From NCBI RefSeq assembly GCF_028640845.1, contig NC_080543.1, positions 11,605,459-11,669,458 on the forward strand: a DNA stretch of 64,000 nt, given 5' to 3'. The stretch comes from Ahaetulla prasina. Lineage: Eukaryota > Chordata > Lepidosauria > Squamata > Colubridae. A program made the position numbers and the translations under genes. Under the pieces are notes generated by a model that was not told where the DNA came from, searched no databases, and worked only from the letters and a program-made list of their open reading frames with translations. Below, piece after piece: positions 10,473 to 21,084 of the stretch (position 1 is the first letter of the stretch; each line of letters begins with the position of its first letter).

Positions 10473-11100
10473 AGCTTTCTTCTTCTAAATACTTATTTGA
10501 CTGAGAGATCTGTTGCATTTCCACTTCCAATCCTTCAATTTTTTTACTCAGTCCTTGAACTGCCATAAGAATATCTTCTCTTATTTTTGCATTAAAATTC
10601 TCCATCATCTCTTTTTGCCTATCTTCAGAAAGTTTTAATTGTTCTTTCAATATTTCCTCAAGACTTGGTTCAGATCCCCTTCTTCCAGAAGGCTTTAAAG
10701 GTTTAGCTGCCATTCTGTCTTCAAAAGAATCAGGAATTCAAACTTAATAACTCTCCTTCCCTCCTTTCAGTATAAAAAAACTCCGTTTGTAACAATCCAC
10801 AAATAACGCTGCTTCATCGTACTAAAAAATTTTTACTTTCACTTTTAGACGCCATTTTAAAAGTCAATTAATCAAAGACAAAGAAAGGTTTCAAATTTCA
10901 AAAAGGGAGTCGGTACTTGCCGTGCTGATTCTGCATCAAAGATTGAATGCTTGTGAAATTCCCGTCTGCTTGGAATATCAATCAATTTAATAAGTCCTCT
11001 AGAGCAGAAGCGACATTCCTCTCCTTTTCCCTGATAAAAACAGGGGCGTGCTGAAGTTGGAAGGAGTGGAATTCGGTGGGGTCATAAATCCAGGAAAATT
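10473..11100 (-). pseudogene. L1 5' fragment with ORF1 N-terminus
   Basis: From the ATG at 10713 on the minus strand the frame encodes a charged, heptad-like coiled coil (ILKEQLKLSEDRQKEMMENF). It resembles the N-terminal trimerisation region of L1 ORF1. It is cut after about 80 codons. The upstream part may be 5' UTR. Confidence 0.6.
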
Positions 11101-12030
11101 CGCTCTTGAGAGCAAACCCCCTGTCAGACCTGCCACTCTTCCACAATTCTGATAACCTCTTTCACCCAGAGATTATGCTAAGCTCAGTGAACAGTGATTT
11201 ATTTTCTGTTTCACTGACTTTTACAATCTTCTAACACGGAGTGCTCTGTTAGAGCACCCAGCAGGAGGGTGACGTCACTGGAGCCTCCACCTCTGAGCTT
11301 TCTTATGCAGATAGGCAAAGCCTTCCACAGACAACACAATGTGCTCAGTCTCTCTCCAATAACACACCAAGTCTAAGTGCAGTCGACTGCCTGGGACATA
11401 TGGAGAAAGCCATGAGTTCAATCTGTACCATCAGCTTGGAAGGAGGTATTGATGAGAAGCAACCGTGGTATCACTGCAGGCCCTGGCTACAGAAATGAAA
11501 AGTTATATCCACCACATCCCCATCTACAATTTCCACACAAACCAGTTATGTTGGTTTGCTTCTTTAATGTCTTCATCAACCCAAACTGGGTTTGGGCCCA
11601 GTTGCATCCAGAATGAACTTCTCCCCACTGAATTCCAATAATGGCTTGCATCTCAAAACAAAACCTAGACAAGAATGCTATTTCCTCTCCCCATTCAATT
11701 ACCATACTCGGGTCGTTGAAATTTGGGCAGCAGAGAGTAGCAAACACTCTCTTAGCTATAAAGAAGGCATTGGCAGAAGAAGGATGAGCCGCTAGCCAGA
11801 TCTTCCCAATTTCCATTCTCTATGATGAGCAATGAGGACTCTGTATTATTTGTTATCTGTTGGGGGAAATGAGAAAAACCACCGGCTTGGCTCCAACTTA
11901 ATCTATGAGGCCTTTGGCATTTGGAAATGACCATTTGTCCATATTGCATCTTTGATCACAATCTGCCAGACTGCAGGTTTTGGGAATGAAATGAAATGAA
12001 ATGAAATCAAGATGAAGGTTAGCAAAGGGT
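11100..12030. other. Unassigned; possible LTR-like element on minus strand
   Basis: No family recognised. TGTCAGACCTGCC near 11132 would be an LTR end on the minus strand. A TGACGTCA lies near 11271 and AATAAA is present on the minus strand. A minus-strand frame at 11487-11816 is open for 109 codons without a domain I can name. Suggestive only. Confidence 0.3.
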
Positions 12031-12036
12031 AGAAGG

Positions 12037-12871
12037 CAGTGGTGAAATGTAAAATTTGTTACTGCCAGTTCTGTGGGCATGGCTTAGTGGGGGTGGGTGG
12101 GTAATGTGACTGGGTGGGTGTGGCCAACTTTTTTTTTTTTACTTTTAAAAGCATTTTTTCTACAACCTCTTTGGCCGAAGAGGTTGTAAAAAAATGCTTT
12201 TAAAAGACTCCTCTGACGATCCCAGCTGAGTTGACTGATCATCAGAGGCTATTTTTTCTTTTAAAAGCATTTTTTTGGGCCTTTAAAAGAAAAAAAAAGC
12301 CTCTGACGATCAGGCAACTCAGCTGGGATCGTCAGAGGAGCCTTTTAAAAGCATTTTTTAAAAAATCTCTTCAGCTGAAGAGGTTGTAGAAAAAAATTAT
12401 TTTAAAAAGCTCTGACAATCCCAGCTGAGCTGCGCGATCATCAGAGACAGTTTTTTTACTTTTAAAAGCATTTTTTCAGCCGAAGAAAAAATGCTTTTAA
12501 AAGTAAAAAAAACCAACCCTCTGATGATCTGGCATAATAGTTTGATTTTATATTGGGGTTTTATTAATATTTTAAATTTTAAATTCATTTTTAATTATCA
12601 GCCATTTAGTAATTGCTATATTTTAATTCGTTTTAACTGTACATATCTTGTATTTTATTTCTGGCTGTACACCGCCCTGAGTCCTTCGGGAGAAGGGCGG
12701 TATAAAAATTTAATAAAATAAAATAAAATAAAATAAATAAATAAATGATCGCGCGCCTCAGCTGGGCATGGAGGGGGGGACAGGGATTTTTGCTACCGGT
12801 TCTCCGAACCACCCACCGCCATTACTACTGGCTCGGGCGATCCGGTCTGAACTGGGAGCATTTCACCCCTG
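12037..12871. mobile_element. Hairpin-rich CCGGTT hAT MITE with perfect TSD
   Basis: The ends are CAGTGGTGAAATG and CATTTCACCCCTG, with target repeat GTAGAAGG at 12029-12036 and 12872-12879. Same hairpin interior as the element at 9917. A LINE A 3' end sits inside at about 12531-12745. Confidence 0.95.
12531..12745 (+). mobile_element. LINE A 3' end within the hAT MITE
   Basis: The CACCGCCCTGAGTCCTTCGG hairpin and (AATAAA)n tail interrupt the MITE, with ATGATC on both sides as a likely short target repeat. Confidence 0.82.
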
Positions 12872-12907
12872 GTAGAAGGTCTTTGGTCAGGATTTCTCAG
12901 AGTTCAT

Positions 12908-13128
12908 TTAGCAATAGCAATAGCACTTAGACTTATATACTGCTTTACAGCCCTCTCCGAGAGGTTTACAGAGTCAACATTATTGCCCCCAACAATCTGA
13001 GTCTTCATTTTACCCACTTCAGAAGGATGGAAGGCTGAGTCAACCTTGAGCCCGGTGAGATTCGAACTACCAAATTGCAGGCAAGTAGCCTGCAGTACTG
13101 CATTTTAACCACTGCGCCACCGCTACTC
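12908..13128 (-). mobile_element. tRNA-derived SINE
   Basis: On the minus strand the head carries tRNA-like GGTTCGAATC-type box B (seen here as GATTCGAACTACC), the GGTTGACTCAGCC body and a 3' part ending GTATATAAGTCTAAGTGCTA. Member of a second SINE subtype also at 45010 and 55612. Confidence 0.85.
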
Positions 13129-13446
13129 ATTTCCTTTTTCCTCCAATTTCTTACCCACAGCTTTTTGTACATCATGGTGGAAATCTTATACATCTAATGA
13201 GTGACAGGATTTGATTATGGCACCCCTTCCGTTATAGGGAATTTTCTCTTTGCACACACATAGTGTAGGTGTCGTGTCCCACTCTCCCTCCGACAGCCGG
13301 GTCTGGGAAGTCTGTATCAAGCGTGGCCACGAAGCCTCTGCAGCTTTGCCAAATTCCTTTCAGAGTTCTCAGGGCAGGCAGGAATCCAAGGTGTGACTTC
13401 AGCAAACCAGATGAGACTTTGCTTGACTCAAGGAATGCCAAAAAAG

Positions 13447-13976
13447 GCCTCTGGTGGCTCAGACAAGGGCCTCTGGTGGCTCAGACTGCTAAGAAAGTCT
13501 GTTATTAACACAGCTGCTTGCAATTATTGCAGGTTTTTTTTTTTTTTGCATTTATATCCTGCCCTTCTCCGAAGACTCAAGGCGGCTTACACTATGTCAA
13601 GCAATAGTCTTCATCCATTTGTATATTATATACAAAGTCAACTTATTGCCCCCAACAATCTGGGTCCTCATTTTACCTACCTTATAAAGGATGGAAGGCT
13701 GAGTCAACCTTGGGCCTGGTGGGACTTGAACCTGCAGTAATTGCAAGCAGCTGCTGTTAATAACAGACTGCATTAGCCTGTTGACCCACCAGGCCCAAGG
13801 TTGACTCAGCCTTCCATTCTTTATAAGGAAGGTAAAATGAGGACCCAGATTGTTGGGGGCAATAAGTTGACTTTGTATATAATATACAAATGGATGAAGA
13901 CTGTTGCTTAACATAGTGTAAGCTGCCCTGAGTCTTCGGAGAAGGGCGGGATATAAATGCAAAATTAAAAAAAAAA
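13447..13976 (+). mobile_element. tRNA-derived SINE interrupted in its box B
   Basis: The head repeats GGCCTCTGGTGGCTCAGAC twice. The element is broken at GCAGGTT and resumes at CAAGGTTGACTCAG near 13798, ending with the GCCCTGAGTCTTCGGAGAAG tail and poly(A). Confidence 0.82.
13533..13795 (-). mobile_element. SINE inserted head-to-tail opposite in another SINE
   Basis: A complete minus-strand member of the same SINE family, from its poly(T) tail to its tRNA-like head. It disrupts the box B of the plus-strand copy. Confidence 0.82.
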
Positions 13977-14023
13977 GCAGATCCTTTATATAGGCCATGG
14001 GGTGTGGCTCCATGACTGAGCAC

Positions 14024-14333
14024 TTATCCAGGCCTGCCCCTCCCTTCCTTTTGCTGACGTCGCCTCTCCATTCTCCAGAAGCGGGGATCTGTCCACTGTG
14101 ACTTTCCTTCCTCCTGATCTGCTGCCGGCAATTCTAGCACGTGGCTGGCTTCGTGCTCACACGCTGTAGGAGGGAGGTTTATTTGCTCATTCCTGACATT
14201 CTGTCCGGGCATGGTGCCAGGGCTGGGGGCTGGAGGCATGCCAGGCCATTCCTCTTCATTATCAGACTCTGACTCAGATAGCAGGAGATGGGAGGGGCCC
14301 GGCTGAGGAGAGGAGGGAGGACAAGGCACAACA
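14024..14333 (-). CDS. Open reading frame in LTR-T U3 (copy 2)
   Basis: About 103 codons are open from the LTR edge to a TAA shared with other copies. Composition: proline-rich start (PPSSPQPGPSH), acidic serine cluster (SESESDNEEEWPGMPP), then a basic end (RRRQQKEGRGRPG). No domain recognised. It lies upstream of the LTR TATA box, so it would be translated only from internal or genomic transcripts. It may be the tail of an element gene that ran into the 3' LTR. Confidence 0.35.
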
Positions 14334-14654
14334 GTAGGCTGCATTAGCTCCTGAATTGGCCACATGGGTCAAGGAGAACTCACCATGGCCAACTTGCTGA
14401 GAGGCAACTCACTATGGGACAATTTGCCACGTTACACTAATATCAATAGAATATTGGTGGAATAGAATAATTAAAGAAAGGATGCCAAGAAGAGGGGCAG
14501 AATAAAATGGGAATGACGAAAAATAATTTTTTTAAAAAATTTATTTTAAATAATGAAATGTAAACATTGAATTGTTTTGCAGCAAGTTGGCTGTGGCGAG
14601 TTGTTCCACAATGAATTTGGCTGTGGTGAGTTGGCCGTGGACAGTTCTCCCGTT
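14334..14654. other. Unassigned, with an inverted-repeat pair
   Basis: AACTCACCATGGCCAACTTG near 14368 and CAAGTTGGCTGTGGCGAGTT-like sequence near 14582-14640 are rough inverted copies, so a decayed MITE is possible. No gene seen. Confidence 0.4.
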
Positions 14655-15061
14655 CAGTGGTGGGATTCAAATAATTTAACAAACGGTTTTCTGTCCTAAT
14701 GACCGGCTGGTGGGCGTGGCCATGGAGGGCGTGGCCAGGGGTGCGTGACAGGCTGCACTTGGCCTCCTGCACCCCCCCTGGGAGCAAAAACAGGAAGCGG
14801 GGGGGAGACATGTCACACACCCTACACCCCGTTTTGGGCCTAGTAAGCCTCCCTGCAGCCTCCTGGGAGTGAAAATGGGCTTCAGGGGAGGAGAGGGTGC
14901 AGCCCTCCATATCCTATTTTGGGCCTAATAGGCCTCCCTGCACTTACCTGGTAGCCAAAATGAGGTGCGTGGGGACTCCTGGAAGGGGAGGGTCGGGTCC
15001 AGCCAGCAATTTAACTACTGGTTCGCTCGAACCAGCCTGAACCAGCTGAATCGCACCACTG
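14655..15061. mobile_element. CCGGTT hAT MITE
   Basis: The ends are CAGTGGTGGGATTCAAA and CTGAATCGCACCACTG. Flanking octamers CTCCCGTT (14647-14654) and GTCCCGTT (15062-15069) match in 7 of 8. Confidence 0.9.
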
Positions 15062-15072
15062 GTCCCGTTCCA

Positions 15073-15412
15073 CATTTCTGTTGCTTAATAAGATAATTGT
15101 TAAGTGCGCTTTGCCCCATTTTTATGACCTTTCTTGCCACAGTTGTTAAGTGAGTCACTGCAATTGTTAGGTTAGTAACACGGCTGTTAATTGAATCTGG
15201 CTTCCCCATTGACTTTCCTTGTGAGAAGGTCACAAAAGGGGATCACATGACCCCTGGACACCGCAACTGTGTCATAAATACCTGCCAGTTGCCAAGCGTC
15301 TGAATACTGCTCCCGTGACCTGCAACGATCATAAGTATGAAAAACCTTCATAAGTTACGTTTTTCAGTGCCATTGTAACTTCAAAGGTTCACTAAAGTAC
15401 AGGACCACCTGT
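15073..15412. mobile_element. AGGTAGTCC MITE, left end missing
   Basis: Family core GTTAAGTGAGTCACTGCAAT and right end GGACCACCTG. The left terminus is replaced by the preceding hAT junction. Confidence 0.82.
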
Positions 15413-15492
15413 AATGACAAGACAGAAGTCAAGAGGTCTTCTTGCAATGCAGACATTGGGGATACATTTGTGCTAGCTTTGGACTCAGTAGC

Positions 15493-15820
15493 TGTTGTGC
15501 CTCGTCCTCCCTCCTCTCCTCAGCCGGGCCCCTCCCATCAACAACCGGGACTGTTATCAGACTCCGAGTCTGATAATGAAGATGAACGGCCTGTCATGCC
15601 TCCAGCCCCCGGCCCTGGCCCCATGCCTGGAGAGGATTCCAGGAATGAACAAACAAACCTGATAAACCTCACTCCTACAGCGTGTGAGCAGGAAGCCAGC
15701 CACGTGCTGGAATTACTGACAGCAGATCCAGCTGAAGAGAATTCAAAGTGGGAGGATCCTCGCTTCCGGAGATCTGAGAGGCGACGCCAGCAGAAGGAAG
15801 GGAGGGGCAGGCCTGGATAA
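15493..15820 (+). CDS. Open reading frame in LTR-T U3 (copy 3)
   Basis: The frame is open from the first LTR bases to TAA at 15818, about 30 bp before the TATA box. It reads VVPRPPSSPQPGPSH.., then SDSESDNEDERPVMPP, then an acidic/polar middle and RRRQQKEGRGRPG. The same frame is open in the copies at 14024-14333 and 44018-44339 and is cut by CGA-to-TGA changes in two others. Possible C-terminus of a larger element protein. Function unknown. Confidence 0.4.
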
Positions 15821-16053
15821 ATGCTGACTCATGGAGCCACACCTCACAGCCTATATAAAGGACCTGCTTTTGGCATTCCAACCCTGAGTCAAGTAAAGTC
15901 TCATCTAGTTTGCTGCTATCGCTGAAGTCACAACTTGGACTCCTGCCTGCCCTGATAAACCTCAAAGGAATTTGACAAGCTGCAGAGGCTTCATTGCCAC
16001 GCTTGATACGGACTTCCTAGAACCGGTCGTCGGAGGGGGAGGGGGACACGACA
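15493..16053 (+). mobile_element. Solo LTR, family LTR-T, plus orientation
   Basis: 561 bp from TGTTGTGCCTC to GGGGACACGACA, flanked by GTAGC at 15488-15492 and 16054-16058. TATA box CTATATAAAG at 15851. No second LTR or internal gene is nearby, so this is a recombined solo LTR. Whether the parent was a retrovirus or a Ty3-type element cannot be told. Confidence 0.95.
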
Positions 16054-16059
16054 GTAGCG

Positions 16060-16930
16060 AAGCAGAGTTTCTCTTCTTAGCAGATTTAAAAATATCCCAA
16101 GTAGCTTTCTTTTTTTATTATCCCTTCGCTCAATCCCTTCCACGTTGGCTATTTTCATTTTTCTCCTCCACCTGAATCAAGCCGGCTTGCCAGTTTGAGA
16201 TTTCCTATTCCTTAAGACTGCTTTAGCTTCCCGTTTTTTTAAAAATGGAAGATACATTATTCTCTGTGTTATTATCTGCTAAGCTTTTGCAAAGATAGGC
16301 TAATTCCTCTATATCGGATGTACCTAACTCAGCAAGTTGCAAATCCATATTCTTACTATCCAATTATAGGATGCTATTTTGATAAAAAAAACCAAACCTC
16401 TAGATTGCCCTCCCAATGGTTTTGTAGCAGAGAGCTCTTTAGAAATGGGCTATAATCTTTGAATTTCTCTGACCCATTCACCAGGTAGATTAATAAGGTA
16501 TGGCCCATTTGTGGGAACAATTTTAATAACTGTGAAAAAAATTTTAATTCAATTTTTAGATGTATCATTTTATTGTACCTGACCCACATTTTGATCGTTA
16601 AACTAACCTACAAGTCACCAAGACTAGGAAATCAGGTTGCATAGATCATTAATTCACTTCTTCCTCTGGTAATTAATGACCAGGCTAAACTAATTAACCT
16701 GAACAAGTAACAGCAAAGAGGAGAAAATCTTTATGCCAACTTCTTTGAACCCACAAACAAATTGCCCAAACCTGACCCACAATGAAAGAAAGAGGTCTAC
16801 AAACATGAGAACAAATAATTAAAATATTTGGAGTTACACATTTACCAGACTGAATATTACCAAAAGCACATGCAGGTACTTACAACCTTAGATATATATA
16901 TATGAGTGTGTGTGTGTATTGTATGTATAC
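16060..16930. other. Unassigned AT-rich sequence
   Basis: No exon or repeat family recognised. Short minus-strand frames lack motifs. Confidence 0.45.
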
Positions 16931-16941
16931 ATATGTATGTA

Positions 16942-17022
16942 AGTATAGTATAGTATAGTATAGTATAGTATAGTATAGTATAGTATAGTATAGTATAGTA
17001 TAGTATAGTATAGTATAGTATA
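16942..17022. repeat. (AGTAT)n microsatellite
   Basis: Sixteen AGTAT units flanked by TATATA and GTATGT variants. Tyrosine/threonine-rich frames across it are artefacts. Confidence 0.97.
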
Positions 17023-17104
17023 GGTAGGTATATATACAACAACTAACAAACAAGCCCACTTCCACACATAACATAGTTGTGCATGTATACTGGAATGTGG
17101 CAAT

Positions 17105-17590
17105 TTATTTTTGTTTATTTATTTTATTTATTTGTCGAGTACGTATTAGATAATATATATAGGTATAAGCATGAATACAGTTAAAGGGGAATATTAGGAC
17201 AGGGATGGTGGCACGCTGGTGCTCTTATGCACGCCCCTTACAGACCTTTTAGGAATGGGGTATGATCAACAGTAGACAGTCTAAAGTTAAAAATTTTGGG
17301 GTTTGGGGAAGAAACCACAGAGTCGGGTAGTGCATTCCATGCATTGACCACTCTGTTACTGAAGTCATATTTTCTGCAATCGAGTTTAGAGCGGTTCACT
17401 TTAAGTTTGTATCTATCGTATGCGCGTGTATTGTTGTGGTTGAAGCTGAAGTAGTCATTGACAGGTAGGACATTGTAGCAGATAATTTAATGAGCTATGC
17501 TTAGGTCATACCGAGGGCGGTGTAGTTCTAAATTTTCTAAGCCCAAAATTTCAGGTCTGGTGACATAGGGTGCTCCATTCATGTGCTCCC
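17105..17590 (-). mobile_element. LINE C 3' fragment
   Basis: Contains GCACGCTGGTGCTCTTATGC and the TCTGTTACTGAAGTCATATT block shared with 31025-31550 and, in plus orientation, with 46845-47185. Its sense translation includes the VVNAWN-type C-terminus of LINE reverse transcriptases. Confidence 0.72.
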
Positions 17591-17764
17591 TTCTCCAGCT
17601 ATTAAGATCTCTGTTTGGAGCGGATAATTTGCATGGATTGCTGTGTGTGACATCATTGCAACTCATGCTATAGCTTTCCAGAAGCTCATCTCAATAGAAA
17701 CGAAGTAGCACTGAAAAATTTTCAGTGAGTTGTGAGTTGAGTTCCAGGGGCCTTAGTTCATTGA

Positions 17765-18836
17765 ATAGAATAGAATAGAATAGAATAGAATAGAATAGAA
17801 TTTTTTATTGGCCAAGTGTGATTGGACACACAAGGAATTTGTCTTGGTGCATATGCTCTCAGTGTACATAAAAGAAAAGATACCTTCATCAAGGTATTTA
17901 TTTATTTTTATTTATTTATTTTATTAAATTTTTATACCGCCCTTCTCCTGAAGGACTCAGGGCGGTGTACAGCCAAAATAAAATACAGAATATATACAAT
18001 TAAAAGAATTTAAAATGAACTATTACTAAATGGCCGATAATTTAAAAAATTTAAAAATTTAAAATATTACTAAAACCCCAATTTAAAATCAACTATTTAT
18101 GCCAGTCCTGCTTGAATGAATAAATATGTTTTAGCTCACCTTAACGGTCCGAAGATCAGGCACTTGACGTAAGCCAGGGGGGAGTCCGTTCCAGAGCGTC
18201 GGTGCTCCCACAGAGAAGGCCCTACTCCTGGGGGCCGCCAGCCGACATTGTTTGGCGGAAGGCACCCTGAGAAGGCCCTCTCTGTGAGAGCGTACGGGTC
18301 GATGGGAGGCATAAGGTAACAGCAGGTGGTCTCGTAAGTACCCGGGTCCTAAGCCATGGAGCGCTTTAAAGGTGGTAACCAGGATCTTGAAGTGCACCTG
18401 AAAGACTACAGGAAGCCAGTGCAGACTACGGAGCAGTGGTGTTACGTGGGAGCCACGAGCGGCTCCCATTACCACTCGCGCAGCTGCATTCTGGACTAAC
18501 TGCAGCCTCCGGGTGCACCTCAAGGGCAGCCCCATGTAGAGAGCATTGTAATAATCCAGCCGAGACGTAACCAGAGCATGAGTGACCGTGCATAAGGCAT
18601 CCCGGTCAAGGAAGGGACGCAACTGGGACGCAACATTTATAACACAAATGATGGTCAATATATCAATATAAATCATAAGGATTACCAGCAACAAAGTTAC
18701 AGCCATACAGTCATAAGTGGAAAGAGATTGTGATGGGAACGATGAGAAGATTAATAGTAATGCAGATTTAGTAAATAGTTTGACAGTGTTGAGGGAATTA
18801 TTTGTTTAGCAGAGTGATGGCCTTCGGGGGAAAAAA
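17765..18836 (-). mobile_element. LINE B 3' end split by LINE A
   Basis: The tail (AGAAT)n with TTGGCCAAGTGTGATTGG is at 17765-17895. The element continues with CAACATTTATAACACAAATG from about 18630. The uninterrupted order is visible at 6917-7432. Confidence 0.9.
17896..18629 (-). mobile_element. LINE A inserted in LINE B
   Basis: The LINE A 3' half encodes on the minus strand LRPFLDRDALCTVTHALVTS through the conserved C-terminus, then the hairpin tail and (AAATA)n. 5'-truncated exactly at the LINE B junction. Confidence 0.9.
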
Positions 18837-18902
18837 TTGGCTGATAATGCTAGATTGCTCTGTTGGAAAACATATAATCAGGGCTGCTATAATCCAGTGT
18901 GC

Positions 18903-18919
18903 AAATTGTGTGTGTGTGT

Positions 18920-18953
<34 letters not shown>

Positions 18954-19075
18954 GAGAAGGAAGAAGAAGAAGAAGAAGAAGAAGAAGAAGAAGAAGAAGA
19001 AGAGGAAGAGGAAGAGGAAGAGGAAGAGGAAGAGGAAGAGGAAGAGGAGGAGGAGGAGGAGGAGGAGGAGGAAGG
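18903..19075. repeat. (GT)n/(GA)n/(GAA)n/(GAGGAA)n polypurine tract
   Basis: Compound microsatellite. Poly-glutamate and poly-arginine frames through it are not genes. Confidence 0.96.
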
Positions 19076-19077
19076 GG

Positions 19078-19224
19078 GACCTGGTGGCCTAGAGGTGGAG
19101 CTCTTGCCTCACAGTCAGGAGGTTGTGAGTTTGATCCTAAGTAGAGGCAGATGTAGGGTCTCCTGCTCAGGTAGGGGTTTGGACTGGAAGACCTGCAAGG
19201 TCCCTTCCAACTCTGTTAATCTGT
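19078..19224 (+). mobile_element. Chimeric SINE: tRNA-like head on CR1 tail
   Basis: The head GGTGGCCTAGAGGTGGAGCT (box A-like) and GTGAGTTTGATCC (box B-like) are joined directly to the CR1 3' end, which ends CCTTCCAACTCTGTTAATCT. The tail implies mobilisation by CR1 machinery. Confidence 0.8.
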
Positions 19225-19239
19225 TAAAGAAGAAGAAGA

Positions 19240-19556
19240 AATAATAATACAACGTCAGCTACACAGGTTTGCCAACTTTACCTATTTTTGCCGTGTTGAA
19301 ACCTGTACCCCTTTTGAATATTTGGAAAAGGGGGAACCCCACTCAATGGAAATCTGCACCTCATATGTCAGCAGTGATTCTGCCTGTCATGAGGCAGAAC
19401 TAAGCCTGGATGCAGAATGGGAAGGGAATCTAATGGAAACATATAGATCAGCCTTCTCCAAATCGGAGCCTGCCATCGATTTCTGAGACAACAATTCCCT
19501 TAATGCCCAACAGTGGCAGCCCATCACAGCTGCACATTCAAATAATAATAATAATA
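19240..19556. other. Unassigned sequence
   Basis: No family recognised. Ends with a short (AAT)n run. Confidence 0.45.
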
Positions 19557-20560
19557 ACAACAGAGTTGGAAGGGACCTTGGAGGCCTTCTAGTCCAACCC
19601 CCTGCCCAGGCAGGAAACCCTGCACCATTTCAGACAAATGGCTATCCAACATTTTCTTAAAAACTTCCAGTGTTGGAGCATTCACAACTTCTGGAAGCAA
19701 GTCGTTCCACTGATTCATTGTTCTCACTGTCAGGAAATTTCTCCTTAGTTCTAGGTTGCTTCTCTCCTTGATTAGTTTCCACCCATTGCTTCTTGTTCTA
19801 CCTTCAGGTGCTTTGGAGAACAGCCCGACTCCCTCTTCTTTGTGGTAACTCCTCAGATATTGGAACACTGCTATCATGTCTCCCCTAGTCCTTCTTTTCA
19901 TTAAACTAGACATACCGAGTTCCTGCAACCGTTCTTCATATGTTTTAGCCTCCAGTCCTCTAATCATCTTTGCTGCTCTTCTCTGCACTCTTTCTAGAGT
20001 CTCAGCATCTTTTTTACATCGTGGCGACCAAAACTGAATGCAATATTCCAAGTGTGGCCTTACCAAGGCATTATAAAGTGGTATTAATACTTCACGTGAT
20101 CTTGATTCTATCCCTCTGTTTATGCAGCCTAGAACTTGTGTGGGCTTTTTTAGCAGCTGCATCACACTGCTGGCTCATACCTAAATGGTTGTCCACTAGG
20201 ACTCCAAAATTCCTCTCAGAGTTACTACTATTGAGCAAGGTACCACATATAAGGTACCTGTGCATTTTGTTTTTTTTGGCCTAAATGTAGAACCTTACTT
20301 TTTTCACTGTTGAATTTAATTTTGTTAGATAGCACCCAATGTTCAAGTGTGTCAAGATCTTTCTGCATCTTGAGCCTATCTACTGGAGTGTTGGCTATTC
20401 CTGCCTGCTTGGTGTCATCTGCAGATTTGATGAGTTCCCCATCTATCCCCTCGTCCAAGTCATTGATGAAGATGTTGAAGAGTACTGGGCCTAAAACAGA
20501 GCCTTGGGGTACTCCACTGCATACTTCCCTCCATGTGGATGTAGTTCCATTGAGGACTAA
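19557..20560 (-). pseudogene. CR1 3' third with reverse-transcriptase end
   Basis: The longest CR1 copy here. The minus-strand translation includes LIKSADDTKQ (the catalytic DD box, with S for the usual F/Y context), EHWVLSNKIKFNSEKSKVLHLG, and then LYNALVRPHLEYCIQFWSP and the terminal thumb. At least one frame break separates the ADD segment (20228-20458) from the C-terminus (19524-20165). 5'-truncated. Confidence 0.9.
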
Positions 20561-20594
20561 ATAAATCTGGAGGACCCTGGATTAGAAGATGTTG

Positions 20595-20890
20595 GTAATG
20601 GTGTTGCAGTCATAGAATGGTAGGTTGAGGAAAAAGTCTCATTATCTCAGCCTTCCGTCCTTCTGAATCTATACTGTACGATATGCTGACTCTGTAAACC
20701 ATTTAGAGAAGGCTGTAAAGCCGGGCAATGGGGAAATCTAAATTTCTTTCCTACTGGTTCTGTGGGCGTGGCTTGGTGGGTGTGGCTTGGTGGGGGGGTC
20801 ATGTGATGGGGGGATCAAAAGACAAAAACTCACTAACAATGTCCTGCTGGAGCAGGGTTGGACTAGATGGTCTCCAGGTCCCTTCCAGCC
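20595..20890. mobile_element. Cluster of small SINE, hAT and CR1 fragments
   Basis: In order: a SINE 3' part (CTCAGCCTTCCGTCC), a CCGGTT hAT piece (CTGTGGGCGTGGCTTGG) and a CR1 tail (GGTCTCCAGGTCCCTTCC). None is complete. Confidence 0.65.
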
Positions 20891-20956
20891 CTGGATTATC
20901 CTCTGAAGTCCTTCCTTCCTCTCCTTTTTCCTCCCTCCCTTCCTCCCTCCCTCCCT

Positions 20957-20959
20957 CTG

Positions 20960-21040
<81 letters not shown>
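20957..21040. repeat. (TTTC)n microsatellite
   Basis: Pure TTTC repeat between TCCC-rich flanks, immediately upstream of a LINE B copy. Confidence 0.97.
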
Positions 21041-21052
<12 letters not shown>

Positions 21053-21084
21053 CCTCTCCCCCCCTCTCTCTCTTCACCCATATT

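Larger units (their letters stand above)
13270..14333 (-). mobile_element. Solo LTR, family LTR-T, containing nested SINEs
   Basis: The ends are TGTCGTGTCCC and AAGGCACAACA, with target repeat GTAGG at 13265-13269 and 14334-14338. SINEs occupy about 13447-13976. The minus-strand U3 reading frame (stop at 14024) is uninterrupted to the LTR edge. Confidence 0.92.

Noticed and set aside
18837..19244. Poly-glutamate and poly-arginine frames
   Set aside because: They follow the GAA/GAGGAA purine tract and end in a SINE.
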